A stretch of DNA of 64,000 bases from Blastococcus sp. TF02-8. Its GTDB lineage: Bacteria; Actinomycetota; Actinomycetes; Mycobacteriales; Geodermatophilaceae. The stretch lies in NCBI RefSeq assembly GCF_003319175.1, contig NZ_QOHK01000001.1, positions 558,001 to 622,000 of the forward strand, given 5' to 3'. The notes below the pieces were generated by a model. That model saw only the letters and a program-made list of their open reading frames with translations, was not told the DNA's origin and did not search any database. Position 1 is the stretch's first letter, and each line of letters begins with the position of its first letter. Positions 1-11,295 of this stretch are shown here, one piece after another. A program made the position numbers and the translations under genes.

Positions 1-323
1 ACCGCGAGCGAGGGGTAGCTCTTGTCGTCGCGGTAGCGGACGTTGAACCGGGGATCGAACTCCTTGATCCAGTTGTACTCGAGCTGGAGGGCCTCGACCT
101 CGGTGCCGACGACGGTCCACTCGACGCCGGCGGCCGTCGTGACCATCTGGCGGGTGCGCGGGTGCAGACCGGCGACGTCGGCGAAGTAGCTGTTCAGCCG
201 CTGACGGAGGTTCTTGGCCTTGCCGACGTAGATGACGCGCCCGTTCGGGTCACGGAACTTGTAGACGCCGGGGCTCTCCGGGATGGATCCGACCGCCGGG
301 CGGTACGTGGACGGATCGGCCAT
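1..323 (-). CDS. uvrC: UvrABC excinuclease subunit C, N-terminal part
   Basis: UvrC makes both incisions around bulky DNA lesions in nucleotide excision repair. Only the first 107 codons lie in the window; the gene runs off the left edge. The visible part is the GIY-YIG endonuclease domain, which makes the 3' cut: PGVYKF, then [18 protein letters not shown], then the conserved stretch ending in a basic [18 protein letters not shown]. The ATG at 323 lies 6 nt behind a TAGTGT -10 box, so the mRNA is probably leaderless. uvrA and uvrB follow on the same strand within 15 kb, which groups the whole repair system. Confidence 0.95.
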   Translation of the reverse strand, partial: MADPSTYRPAVGSIPESPGVYKFRDPNGRVIYVGKAKNLRQRLNSYFADVAGLHPRTRQMVTTAAGVEWTVVGTEVEALQLEYNWIKEFDPRFNVRYRDDKSYPSLA

Positions 324-329
324 GTCTCC

Positions 330-335
330 ACACTA
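330..335 (-). promoter_or_regulatory. -10 box of uvrC (leaderless)
   Basis: TAGTGT on the minus strand, 6 nt before the ATG at 323. Transcription would begin at or next to the start codon. No recognisable -35 was found. Confidence 0.5.
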
Positions 336-419
336 GGTCGCGGGGCCGACACGCCGTCAGCGGACGTACCCGTCCGTCCCACGCGTCACAGTCGGGTGCC
401 GGAGATCCCGGGCATGCCG

Positions 420-447
420 CGGAGCGAGACCCGAGGGCCTCGCTCCG
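420..447 (-). terminator. hairpin downstream of the small membrane protein gene
   Basis: A 9-bp perfect stem (420-428 with 439-447) and a 10-nt loop, 22 nt past the stop of the minus-strand gene ending at 469. No U-tract is present, as is common in high-GC actinobacteria. Confidence 0.45.
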
Positions 448-468
448 GGAAGGGTGCTGGCGAGCGGC

Positions 469-774
469 TCAGCCGACCGGCTGGGACCGCCGCACGGTGA
501 CGGTCGGCACGCGGGCGGCGACGGCCGCCGCGCCCCGCGCGGTCAGCCTCGCCACCCGGCGTGCGAGTGCGACGGCGGCCAGCAGGCCGACGGGCACGGC
601 CACGAAGTCGAACGCATCCATCACGGCGTCCTTGGTCACGAACGCCAGGGAGACGCCGAAGATGCCGAGCAGGACGACGGTCGAGAGGATCCCCGACCCA
701 CGCGAGCCCTTGCCCTTCCACGGTTCGCCGCAGTGGGCCATGTCCGGGTCGCAGTCAGGAGTGAGTGCGCTCAT
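469..774 (-). CDS. small membrane protein, function unknown
   Basis: Predicted 101-residue protein. The N-terminus is polar with two cysteines (PDCDPDMAHCGEP) and could bind metal, but this is only a guess. Two hydrophobic helices follow (about residues 29-45 and 57-74), joined by a charged loop; the tail is basic. The ATG at 774 was chosen because GGGAGG lies just upstream; a longer frame to 906 exists but lacks such a site. It lies between uvrC and uvrA, has its own downstream hairpin, and so is probably a single-gene unit. I do not recognise a family. Confidence 0.6.
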   Translation of the reverse strand: MSALTPDCDPDMAHCGEPWKGKGSRGSGILSTVVLLGIFGVSLAFVTKDAVMDAFDFVAVPVGLLAAVALARRVARLTARGAAAVAARVPTVTVRRSQPVG

Positions 775-912
775 CGCGGCCTCCCTCGAGGGCCGCACAC
801 GCGGCCCGGTGACGTTGGTCACATCCACGATACGGCGAGAAGGCCCTGGTCTCAACCCCTGGACCGATGCGATCGGTTCGTCCCAGACATCGGCAGCTCG
901 GAGCATGCGACG

Positions 913-943
913 GCGCCCGCCCCCGAACCGCAGGGGCGGGCGC
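913..943 (-). terminator. uvrA terminator
   Basis: Perfect 11-bp GC stem (913-923 with 933-943) and a 9-nt loop, 11 nt beyond the uvrA stop codon. Confidence 0.7.
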
Positions 944-954
944 TGCCGCGAGGC

Positions 955-3852
<2,898 letters not shown>

Positions 3853-3974
3853 GTGATCCCTGTCGGTCGTGGGTCGATGTCGCGGTGGTGCGGGACGGCC
3901 GGGGCGGCCGGCGCGCGGTCCGCCGGGTGCAACGGCGGAGCGGCCGGCGCTCGTCCGCCCGGGGGTGTGAGGTT

Positions 3975-3996
3975 CGCCCGGTTGACGAGCCGGGCG
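3975..3996 (-). terminator. amidase terminator
   Basis: 7-bp stem CGCCCGG/CCGGGCG (3975-3981 with 3990-3996) and an 8-nt loop, 8 nt past the amidase stop codon. It separates the amidase from uvrA. Confidence 0.5.
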
Positions 3997-4003
3997 GGCA
4001 CGC

Positions 4004-5536
4004 TCAGCCGGCGGTCGTGGCGGTGGGGTCGAAGACCGGCGCGTACCGGCGCCACGGCAGCCGCCGCTCCAGCTCTCCGGCCATCCAGAGTAGACGGCCC
4101 TCGGCTCCCGGCGGACCGACGAACTGGACCGGCACCGGAGGTCCGCCCGGCCGTGTTCCCGCCGGCAGCACCGTCGCCGGAAGGCCGGCGAAGTTCCAGG
4201 CCGCGGTCCACGGCGCCCAGCGGGCGTTGGCCGTGACGTTGGCCAGGAAGCCGCGCTCGTGCCAGGGCCGCGCGGGCAGCGGCGGGCCGGTCGTCACAGG
4301 CGTGAGCAGCAGGTCGACGTCGTCGAAGAAGGCGGTCATCCGCTCCCGGAACCGCTCCTGACCGCGGGGCCGGACCAGGCCGAGCCGCCGCACCACCCGG
4401 CCGATGCGGGCGTGCGTGCGGCTGCGCGGCTGCAGCGCCGCCCGGTCGATCCCGAGGAACTCCGCGTCGTCCTCGGCCCCGGCCATCCAGCGCACCAGGG
4501 CGCCGGCGGCGGCGCCCGGGGTGATCGGCGGGTTCCGACGGACCACCGTGTGACCGGCGGCGCGCAGCTCGGCGACGACGGCGTCGACGGTCGCTCGGGT
4601 GGCGGCGTCGGCCCCGACGCCGGGGATCGGCGAGCGCGTGCTGACCGCGATCCGCAGCGGCCGGCCCGGGTCGGGCAGGTCGACGGGCTGCTCCCCCGCC
4701 AGCACCGCGTGGGTGACGGCGAGGTCGGCCACGGTGGTGGCCAGCGCGCCGTTGACCGCCATGCCCGACCAGTCGTCGGCGCCGATGCCCCCCGGGACGA
4801 CGCCGCGGCCCGGCTTCAGGGTCACGAGCCCGCACGCGGCGGCGGGCAGCCGCAGCGAGCCCATGCCGTCGTTCCCGTGCGCGACGGGCACCGACCCGGA
4901 CGCGACGGCGGCCGCGCTCCCGCCCGAGCTGCCGGCGGACGACAAGGCGGTGTCCCAGGGGTTGCGGGTCACCGTGCCCGGCCCGTCGGTCGCCGCGTAG
5001 AGGCAGAGCTCGGGCGCCCGCGTGATCCCGACGACGACGGCGCCGGCCTTGCGCAGCCGCTTCACCACCGGGTGGTCCTTCGGCTCGGGGCCGGCGTCGC
5101 GGGCGGGCGAACCGTCGGTGCAGGTCTCCCCCGCCACCGCCACGTTGTCCTTGATCGCGATCGGGACGCCGGCGAGCGGGAGGGCGAACCGGGCCGGGCT
5201 GGCATCGACCGCCGCCGCCTCGGCCAGCGCCGCCTCGCGCCGGATCACCCGGAAGGCACCGATGCGGGCGTCCACCGCCTCGATGTGGTCGAGATGGGCG
5301 CGGACCACCTCCACGGCGGTCAGCTCACCGGCGTGCACCCGCGCGGCGATCTCCGTGGCCGTCAGCCCGACGATCCCCGCCCCCGCAGCGCCGTGCCCTG
5401 CCGCAGCGCCGTGCCCTGCCGCAGCGCCGTGCCCTGCCGCAGCGCCGTGCCCTGCCGCAGCGCCGTGCCCTGCCGCAGCGCCGTGCCCTGCCGCAGCGCC
5501 GTCCTGAGCTGTACCGACACCTCCGCTAGCGTCCAT
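4004..5536 (-). CDS. amidase (amidase-signature family)
   Basis: A 510-residue hydrolase of carboxylic amides; the natural substrate cannot be told. The amidase signature triad is visible: lysine in [10 protein letters not shown], the cis-serine and nucleophile region [13 protein letters not shown], and the following [11 protein letters not shown]...LKPG block. The N-terminus is odd: six exact copies of AAAGHG (18-bp DNA units) precede the conserved [14 protein letters not shown] start, giving a flexible, histidine-bearing arm not usual for the family. The ATG at 5536 is 7 nt behind TACGGT; the open frame continues upstream, but that part overlaps the divergent hydrolase gene and is not protein-like. 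Confidence 0.9.
   Translation of the reverse strand: MDASGGVGTAQDGAAAGHGAAAGHGAAAGHGAAAGHGAAAGHGAAAGHGAAGAGIVGLTATEIAARVHAGELTAVEVVRAHLDHIEAVDARIGAFRVIRREAALAEAAAVDASPARFALPLAGVPIAIKDNVAVAGETCTDGSPARDAGPEPKDHPVVKRLRKAGAVVVGITRAPELCLYAATDGPGTVTRNPWDTALSSAGSSGGSAAAVASGSVPVAHGNDGMGSLRLPAAACGLVTLKPGRGVVPGGIGADDWSGMAVNGALATTVADLAVTHAVLAGEQPVDLPDPGRPLRIAVSTRSPIPGVGADAATRATVDAVVAELRAAGHTVVRRNPPITPGAAAGALVRWMAGAEDDAEFLGIDRAALQPRSRTHARIGRVVRRLGLVRPRGQERFRERMTAFFDDVDLLLTPVTTGPPLPARPWHERGFLANVTANARWAPWTAAWNFAGLPATVLPAGTRPGGPPVPVQFVGPPGAEGRLLWMAGELERRLPWRRYAPVFDPTATTAG
5389..5496. repeat. 18-bp tandem repeat, six units, in frame
   Basis: Six identical copies of cgccgtgccctgccgcag, followed by a partial seventh. 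On the minus strand they encode AAAGHG repeats at the N-terminus of the amidase. Because the unit is 18 bp, a change in copy number keeps the frame. The identity of all units suggests recent expansion. Confidence 0.95.
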
Positions 5537-5543
5537 ACGAAGG

Positions 5544-5549
5544 ACCGTA
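5544..5549 (-). promoter_or_regulatory. -10 box of the amidase gene (leaderless)
   Basis: TACGGT on the minus strand, 7 nt before the ATG at 5536. The divergent hydrolase gene starts at 5585, so both promoters share a 48-bp gap. Confidence 0.4.
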
Positions 5550-5584
5550 ACGGCGACCGCCGACACTTTCCGAACGGAGTCCGG

Positions 5585-6253
5585 ATGAGCACCCCGACCT
5601 ACACGGGCGACGTCGAGGTCGGCGGCCCCGCCGACGTCCGCGAGCTGCCCGGCCTGACCATCAGCAAGGTCGCGGTCAGCGAGATGGCGAACAACGCCTA
5701 CCTGCTGCGCTGCACCGCCACCGGGCAGGCGCTGCTCGTCGACGCGGCCGCCGAGCCCGGGACGCTGCGGGCCCTGGTCGGCGACGCGGACCTGCGCACG
5801 GTCGTCACCACGCACGGCCACTGGGACCACCACCGTGCGCTGCCCGACATCGTCGAGGCGACCGGCGCGACGACGGTCGCCCACCCCGCCGACGCCGCCG
5901 ACCTGCCCGTCCCGGTGCAGCGGACGGTCGAGCACGGGGACACCGTCGCGGTCGGTGAGCAGGTCCTCGAGGTCGTCCACCTGCGCGGCCACACGCCGGG
6001 GAGCATCGCCCTCGTCTGGCGCGGGCCGGACGGCGCCGGCGTCCACGTGTTCACCGGCGACAGCCTCTTCCCGGGCGGCGTCGGCAACACCCAGCAGGAC
6101 CCGGGGCGGTTCGCCAGCCTGATCGACGACGTCGAGCAGCGGCTGTTCGGCGTGCTCCCGGACGAGACGTGGGTCTACCCGGGCCACGGCAAGGACACCA
6201 CTCTCGGCGCCGAGCGCCCGGCCCTCCCGGCGTGGCGCGAACGCGGGTGGTGA
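5585..6253 (+). CDS. metallo-beta-lactamase-fold hydrolase (glyoxalase II-like)
   Basis: A 222-residue soluble metal-dependent hydrolase, probably a thioesterase of the glyoxalase II type; the substrate is not known. Metal ligands are visible: THGHWDHH, a later HLRGHTPGS, FTGDSLFPGG (bridging Asp) and YPGHG near the C-terminus. Length and motif spacing fit the family. The ATG at 5585 follows a GGAG-type site. A homologue of this kind also lies beside uvrA in M. tuberculosis (Rv1637c, from memory), so the neighbourhood is conserved rather than acquired. Confidence 0.9.
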   Translation: MSTPTYTGDVEVGGPADVRELPGLTISKVAVSEMANNAYLLRCTATGQALLVDAAAEPGTLRALVGDADLRTVVTTHGHWDHHRALPDIVEATGATTVAHPADAADLPVPVQRTVEHGDTVAVGEQVLEVVHLRGHTPGSIALVWRGPDGAGVHVFTGDSLFPGGVGNTQQDPGRFASLIDDVEQRLFGVLPDETWVYPGHGKDTTLGAERPALPAWRERGW

Positions 6254-6398
6254 GGACGCGCCGGGCCTGCAAAGGTGAGCGGCACCCCGCGTACTCGTAA
6301 TGCTGCTCCGCCGCCCCGTGCTCCGGGACCGCGGCTCGGGTCCCCGGGGCCGCCCGGCACCGGCGGCACGGGCCGCCGGGCACGACGAAGGGGTGCGG

Positions 6399-8000
6399 AT
6401 GAGGGATCGCTGGACGAGTTCGGGACGACGGGCGCTCGCAGCCGGGACGGGTGGGGTGCTGGTCGCCCTCGCACTGCCCACCGCCGCCATCGCGGCACCG
6501 GGGAACGCCTGCGCCCACCAGGCGAACAACACCTACGACAAGCTGCTCAGCTGCGTGACGCCCGAGGGCGTGCAGAAGCACCTGCAGGCCTTCCAGCAGA
6601 TCGCGGACGACAGCGACGACCCGGTCTACCCGGGCAGCCGCGCCGCCGGCACGGACGGCTACGCCGACAGCGTCGAGTACGTCGCCGGGCTGCTGCGGAA
6701 GGCCGGCTACACCGTGACCCTCGACCCGGTGCCGGTCTCCTTCAGCTTCCCCGCGGAGCTCCGCCAGCTCACGCCCACGGCGGCCACGTACGAGACCGGG
6801 GTCTTCAGCGGCAGCGGCTCCGGCACCGTCACCGGACCGGTCGTCCCGGTCGACGTCAACCTCACCGGCACCCGCGCCTCCACCAGCGGATGCGAGGCGT
6901 CCGACTTCGACCCGGCGCTCTTCACCGGCGCGAACGACATCGCGCTGATCCAGCGCGGCGGGTGCAACTTCGGCGACAAGGCCTTCTTCGCCGAGGAAGC
7001 GGGTGCCGAGGCCGTCGTCATCTTCAACCAGGGCAACACCCCCGACCGCGAGCCGCTGTTCGTCGGCGACGGGTCCACCCGCAGCGACGGCACGCCGGTC
7101 ACCCACGGCATCCCCGTGGTCGGCGCCAGCTTCGCGGACGGCGCCGCCCTGGCCCGGCCGGGCTCCACCGCGGTCGTGCGCACGGTCGTCGAGACGCGCA
7201 CCGACTACAACGTCATCGCCGAGCTGCCCGGGAAGAACCGGGACAACGTGGTCATGGCCGGCGCCCACCTCGACAGCGTCATCGAGGGGCCCGGCATCAA
7301 CGACAACGGCTCCGGATCGGCGGCGATCCTGGAGACCGCCCTGCAGATGGCGAAGTCCAAGCCGGAGAACACCGTCCGCTTCGGCTGGTGGGCCGGGGAG
7401 GAGCAGGGTCTCGTCGGGTCGACCGACTACGTCAACGGGTTGACGCCGGCCGAACGCGACCGCATCGCGCTCTACATGAACTACGACATGGTGGGTTCGC
7501 CGAACGGCATCTTCATGGTCTACGACGCCGATCAGTCCACCTTCGAGGCGCCGGTGGTCGTCCCGCCCGGCTCCGCGGCGATCGAGGACCTCTACGAGTC
7601 GTACTACACATCGATCGGCCGGCCCTACGACGACACCGAGTTCTCGGGACGCAGCGACTACCAGGCGTTCATCGAGAACGGGATCCCCTCCAGTGGGCTC
7701 TTCACCGGAGCCGAGGAGGTCAAGACCGCCGAGCAACAGGCCATCTGGGGTGGCACCGCCGGGGAGTCCTTCGATCCGAACTACCACCAGGCCGGGGACG
7801 ACATCGGCAACCTCGACCTGCGCGCGCTCGACGTGAACAGCGACCTGATCGCCTACGCGATGCTCACCTTCGCGAACTCCACCCAGTCGGTGAACGGGGT
7901 GCCGGGCAAGAAGGTGCCGGGTTCCACGCCATTGCCGGCCCCGGCCGGCCCGCAGGGCACGTTCGCCGGTTCCGACGGCGGCGGGCGCGAGAGCGCCTGA
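6399..8000 (+). CDS. secreted M28 zinc aminopeptidase with PA domain
   Basis: A 533-residue exported protein that probably removes N-terminal residues from peptides outside the cell. A signal peptide is clear: basic MRDRW...GRRALAAG, a hydrophobic core, then AAIAAPG as the likely cleavage site near residue 30. A protease-associated domain follows (IQRGGCNFGDKAFFAEEAG). The M28 catalytic domain has HLDSV, GINDNGSG, the catalytic EEQGLVGS, YDMVGSPN and a final histidine in YHQAGDD, giving the five zinc ligands. The ATG at 6399 has GAAGGGG upstream. It ends against the S9 peptidase gene across a perfect hairpin. Confidence 0.93.
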   Translation: MRDRWTSSGRRALAAGTGGVLVALALPTAAIAAPGNACAHQANNTYDKLLSCVTPEGVQKHLQAFQQIADDSDDPVYPGSRAAGTDGYADSVEYVAGLLRKAGYTVTLDPVPVSFSFPAELRQLTPTAATYETGVFSGSGSGTVTGPVVPVDVNLTGTRASTSGCEASDFDPALFTGANDIALIQRGGCNFGDKAFFAEEAGAEAVVIFNQGNTPDREPLFVGDGSTRSDGTPVTHGIPVVGASFADGAALARPGSTAVVRTVVETRTDYNVIAELPGKNRDNVVMAGAHLDSVIEGPGINDNGSGSAAILETALQMAKSKPENTVRFGWWAGEEQGLVGSTDYVNGLTPAERDRIALYMNYDMVGSPNGIFMVYDADQSTFEAPVVVPPGSAAIEDLYESYYTSIGRPYDDTEFSGRSDYQAFIENGIPSSGLFTGAEEVKTAEQQAIWGGTAGESFDPNYHQAGDDIGNLDLRALDVNSDLIAYAMLTFANSTQSVNGVPGKKVPGSTPLPAPAGPQGTFAGSDGGGRESA

Positions 8001-8010
8001 CGACCCGGGG

Positions 8011-8048
8011 CATCCCGGGGGTGGGGCGCACGCCCCACCCCCGGGATG
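8011..8048. terminator. bidirectional terminator between two peptidase genes
   Basis: Perfect 18-bp inverted repeat (8011-8028 with 8031-8048). It is 10 nt past the M28 stop and 1 nt from the end of the convergent S9 gene, so it can serve both. Confidence 0.85.
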
Positions 8049-8049
8049 C

Positions 8050-10017
8050 TCAGCTCCGCTCGGCCGGGCCCACCGTCGTGGGCAGCCAGCGCGACCACCA
8101 GCGGAGCAGGTGCTCGAACCGCGCCAGCCGGTGCCGGGGCCGTCCCGAGCGGGAGAGCTCGTGCCCCTCCCCCGGGAACAGCAGCAGCTCGGAGGGGACG
8201 CCGCGGCGCTGCAGCTCGACGAACAGGCGCTGCCCCTGCTCCAGCGGCGTCCGCCAGTCCTGCTCGGAGTGGATCACCAGGGTGGGTGTGGTGATCGAAC
8301 CAGCGTGCGCCATCGGGCTCTGGGCGGCCAGCCGCTCCGGGTCCGTGCCGAGGTACTGGTCCGGGAAGTACCACCCGATGTCGGCCGAGCCGACGAACCC
8401 GACCGGGTCGGTGAGCGCCCGCTCCACGACCGCGGCAGCGAAGCGGTCGGTGCGGGAGATGAGCAGCGCCGTCAGGTAGCCCCCGTACGAGCCGCCCATG
8501 ATCCCGACCCGGTCGGCGTCCAGGGCCTCGCCGGTGAGCGCGGCGTCGAGGAAGGCGAGCACGTCGTCGGCGTCGAGGCCGCCCCAGCCCTCGCGGATCG
8601 CCCGTCCGTGCCCAGCGCCGTAGCCCGACGACCCGCGCGGGTTGCACTGCAGCACCGCGTAGCCGGCCGAGACGTACACCTGCGTCTCGTCGAACAGGCT
8701 CCAGCCGTACTGGGCGAAGGGCCCGCCGTGCACGGTGAGCAGCACGGGGTGCGGCCCGGGTCCGGGCGGCGTGGTGACCCACCCGTGCACGGGGTGGCCG
8801 TCGGACGCTGTCGCGGTGAGCTCGACCATCCGGTGCAGCCGGCCGGTGCTCCCCAGTTCGCGGCCGAACCCCGTGAGCAGCCGCCGCCCCGCCTGCGTGA
8901 GGGCGACCAGTTCCCCGGCCGACCGGTCGTGTGCCACGGTCGCGACGACGACATCGGCCGCAGCCGCGATGCCCCGCACGGTGAAGGGTCCCTCGACGAG
9001 GATCTCCGGCTCGCCCGCGTCCAGCGGCACGCGGAGGAGCTCGACCGATCCGCGCCGCTGCACGCCGACCAGGACCGCACCACCCGCGAGCACGGTCGTC
9101 GGGGTGTCGTCACCCCGGTGGTGCACCTCGGCGTCCAGCAGCGGCTGCAGCGCGCCGCCGTCCGCGGGCACCAGGCAGGGCACCGCCTGCCGGGCGACGA
9201 AGTCCAGGCCGTCCGGCCCCAGATCCGGCACCGCGGTGACGACGACGGCCGTGCCGTCCGGGGTCCAGGCCGGACGCGAGCACTCCCCGCGGGAGTCGGT
9301 CAGCCGGCGCAGACCCGTGCCGTCCGGGGCGACCGCGTGGACGTCGCGCACCAGGTCGCGATCGGCCCGGTCGTGCAGCGCCGAGACGAAGGCGAGCTCG
9401 CTGCCGTCGGGGCGCCAGGCGACGTCGGAGCAGTCGCCGGCGCCATCGGTCACCTGGACCGGCGGGGGCAGCGGGGTCGTGTCGTCGGAGAAGTCGCGCG
9501 GGAGATCGACGACGAACACCTGGCTCGGTCGGTCGCGGGTGAACCCGACGCCGTCGAGCCGGTACTGCAGCGTGGTGATCAGCCGCGGTGGCTCCGCGGA
9601 CGGGTCGACGCCCTCGACGGTGCCGTACCGGCCGTGCTCGGGCACGCGGGCGACGTACGCCAGCCGGCGGGAGTCCGGTGACCAGACCGGCGCCCCGGCT
9701 CCCAGGTGGTGGTCGGTCAGTCGCCGCGCCGTCCCGCCGGCTGCGGGCAGCAGCATGATCTGCGGCTTCTCCCCCGCCTCGGCCCCCAGGTAGGCGATCC
9801 ACCGCCCGTCCGGGGAGAACGCGGGGTCGGTGTCGCGCTGCCCTGCGGTGATCGGTCGCGCCGGCGCGGACCCGTCGGTCGGCACCGCCCACAACTGGCT
9901 GCGGTAGTCGTCGGCCTCGAGGTCGGGCCGGGTCACGGCGAGCACGGCGATCCGCCCGTCCGGCGAGACGGTCGGCGTTCCCGGGACGCGCAGGAGCGCG
10001 AGATCGTGCGGCCGCAT
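8050..10017 (-). CDS. S9 family serine peptidase (acylaminoacyl/dipeptidyl type)
   Basis: A 655-residue prolyl-oligopeptidase-family enzyme that trims oligopeptides. The N-terminal half is a beta-propeller built from WD40-like (TolB/PD40) blades: VSPDGRIAV, FSPDGRWIAYLG, WSPDSRRLAYVA, WRPDGSELAFVS, WTPDGTAVVV. The C-terminal half is an alpha/beta hydrolase: oxyanion region VHGGPFAQYGW, nucleophile MGGSYGGY, aspartate in HSEQDWRTP and histidine in GEGHELSR. No signal peptide is seen, so it is cytoplasmic. The ATG at 10017 follows TAGCGT by 8 nt. With the secreted M28 enzyme opposite, it could complete breakdown of imported peptides; this is inference. Confidence 0.93.
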   Translation of the reverse strand: MRPHDLALLRVPGTPTVSPDGRIAVLAVTRPDLEADDYRSQLWAVPTDGSAPARPITAGQRDTDPAFSPDGRWIAYLGAEAGEKPQIMLLPAAGGTARRLTDHHLGAGAPVWSPDSRRLAYVARVPEHGRYGTVEGVDPSAEPPRLITTLQYRLDGVGFTRDRPSQVFVVDLPRDFSDDTTPLPPPVQVTDGAGDCSDVAWRPDGSELAFVSALHDRADRDLVRDVHAVAPDGTGLRRLTDSRGECSRPAWTPDGTAVVVTAVPDLGPDGLDFVARQAVPCLVPADGGALQPLLDAEVHHRGDDTPTTVLAGGAVLVGVQRRGSVELLRVPLDAGEPEILVEGPFTVRGIAAAADVVVATVAHDRSAGELVALTQAGRRLLTGFGRELGSTGRLHRMVELTATASDGHPVHGWVTTPPGPGPHPVLLTVHGGPFAQYGWSLFDETQVYVSAGYAVLQCNPRGSSGYGAGHGRAIREGWGGLDADDVLAFLDAALTGEALDADRVGIMGGSYGGYLTALLISRTDRFAAAVVERALTDPVGFVGSADIGWYFPDQYLGTDPERLAAQSPMAHAGSITTPTLVIHSEQDWRTPLEQGQRLFVELQRRGVPSELLLFPGEGHELSRSGRPRHRLARFEHLLRWWSRWLPTTVGPAERS

Positions 10018-10025
10018 GATCGGCG

Positions 10026-10031
10026 ACGCTA
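10026..10031 (-). promoter_or_regulatory. -10 box of the S9 peptidase gene
   Basis: TAGCGT on the minus strand, 8 nt before the ATG at 10017; no Shine-Dalgarno sequence is possible in so short a leader. Confidence 0.35.
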
Positions 10032-10089
10032 ACCCAGCGGCGCCCGCGCACCGTCCGTCAGGAGGCGCGGCGGACGCCGCTCCGGCGGG

Positions 10090-11193
10090 TCAGCGGGGCG
10101 TGCCGTCCTGCTCGGTGCCCCGACCGTCGCCGGCGATCCGCGACTCCGCCGCGGCGGCCGCCTCGGGGCCACCGGTGGGGACCAAGCCCGCCGTCGTCGG
10201 GTCGACGGCCGGCTCCTCCGCGGTGGCCAGCTCGCCCCGCGTCTTCAGGAGGCTGGCGACCGTCGCCACGACGAGGACCACGAGGATCACCGTCAGCGAC
10301 AGCCAGGTCGGCACCGCCGGAACGCTCTCCAGCGGCTCCCGGTGACCCATGAACGGGTACTGGTTCTCGTGGATCGCCTCGAGGATCAGCTTGACGCCGA
10401 TGAAGGCGAGGATCACGGCGAGCCCCAGCGACAGGTAGACCAGCCGCTTGAGCAGACCGCCGAGCAGGAAGTAGAGCTGGCGCAGCCCCATCAGCGCGAA
10501 GACGTTCGCGGTGAACACGATGAAGGGCTCGCGGGTCAGGCCGAAGATCGCCGGGATGCTGTCGAGGGCGAACAGCAGGTCCGTCGTCCCGAGCGCCAGG
10601 AAGACGATGACCATCGGCGTCCAGAGCTTCTTGCCGTTCTCCGTGACCCGGACCTTCGCCTCGTGGAAGTCCTGGCTCATGGGCAGGACCTTGCGCATCC
10701 GCCGGATGAAGCCGTTCTCCTCGTAGTCCTCGTCCTCGCCGCGGTGCCGCACGAGGTTGATCGCGGTGTAGACGAGGAAGGCGCCGAAGAGGTAGAAGAC
10801 CCAGACGAAGCTCTCGATGATCGCCGCGCCCGCCAGGATGAAGATCCCGCGCAGGACCAGGGCGATGATGATGCCGACCATCAGAGCCTCCTGCTGCAGG
10901 TGCCTGGGCACCTTGAAGCGGGCCATGATGATCACGAAGACGAAGAGGTTGTCGACCGACAGCGAGTACTCGGTCAGCCAGCCCGCGTAGAACTCGGTCG
11001 CGAACGTCCCGTTCGTGAAGGCCAGCATCAGCAGGCCGAACACGAGCGCCAGCGCCACGTAGAAGCTCACCCAGATGCTGGCCTCCTTGACGGAGGGCTC
11101 GTGCGGGCGACGGGCGACGATGGCGAGGTCGGCGACCAGCAGGACGGTCAGCCCCACGAACGTCGCGACCTCGAACCAGACGGGGAGTTCCAC
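10090..11193 (-). CDS. TerC/Alx-family membrane protein (probable metal exporter), copy 1
   Basis: A 367-residue integral membrane protein. Family members such as Alx and the Bacillus TerC proteins move Mn2+ out of the cytoplasm. About nine hydrophobic helices are visible. The hallmark acidic motifs are present: LSVDNLFVFV near residue 80 and FALDSIPAIFGLTRE near 208. A charged cytoplasmic loop (RHRGEDEDYEENG) splits the two halves; the acidic C-terminal tail is probably disordered. The GTG at 11193 follows TAGAGT by 8 nt. Its paralogue lies upstream behind a Mn riboswitch, but this copy has its own start region after a strong terminator and no riboswitch. Confidence 0.9.
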   Translation of the reverse strand: MELPVWFEVATFVGLTVLLVADLAIVARRPHEPSVKEASIWVSFYVALALVFGLLMLAFTNGTFATEFYAGWLTEYSLSVDNLFVFVIIMARFKVPRHLQQEALMVGIIIALVLRGIFILAGAAIIESFVWVFYLFGAFLVYTAINLVRHRGEDEDYEENGFIRRMRKVLPMSQDFHEAKVRVTENGKKLWTPMVIVFLALGTTDLLFALDSIPAIFGLTREPFIVFTANVFALMGLRQLYFLLGGLLKRLVYLSLGLAVILAFIGVKLILEAIHENQYPFMGHREPLESVPAVPTWLSLTVILVVLVVATVASLLKTRGELATAEEPAVDPTTAGLVPTGGPEAAAAAESRIAGDGRGTEQDGTPR

Positions 11194-11201
11194 GGGGCCT
11201 C

Positions 11202-11207
11202 ACTCTA
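11202..11207 (-). promoter_or_regulatory. possible -10 box of terC copy 1
   Basis: TAGAGT on the minus strand, 8 nt before the GTG at 11193. Confidence 0.3.
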
Positions 11208-11251
11208 CGGGTGCGCCGACGGCCGGACGCCGCCGTGCTCGGGCTGGACAC

Positions 11252-11289
11252 GGCTCCGGCGGGCCCTCCGGAGAGGACCCGCCGGAGCC
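11252..11289 (-). terminator. terminator of terC copy 2
   Basis: Perfect 12-bp GC stem (11252-11263 with 11278-11289) with a 14-nt loop, 6 nt beyond the stop of the riboswitch-controlled terC. It should separate the transcription of the two paralogues. Confidence 0.75.
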
Positions 11290-11295
11290 CGGTGA

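Noticed and set aside
3853..4003. SOS (LexA) boxes upstream of uvrA, and likewise upstream of uvrB and uvrC
   Set aside because: I looked for GAAC-N4-GTTC on both strands in the leaders and found none.
4004..6532. An 842-residue amidase with a long N-terminal extension
   Set aside because: The extra part is antisense to the metallo-beta-lactamase-fold gene and lacks protein character; the start at 5536 fits the family.
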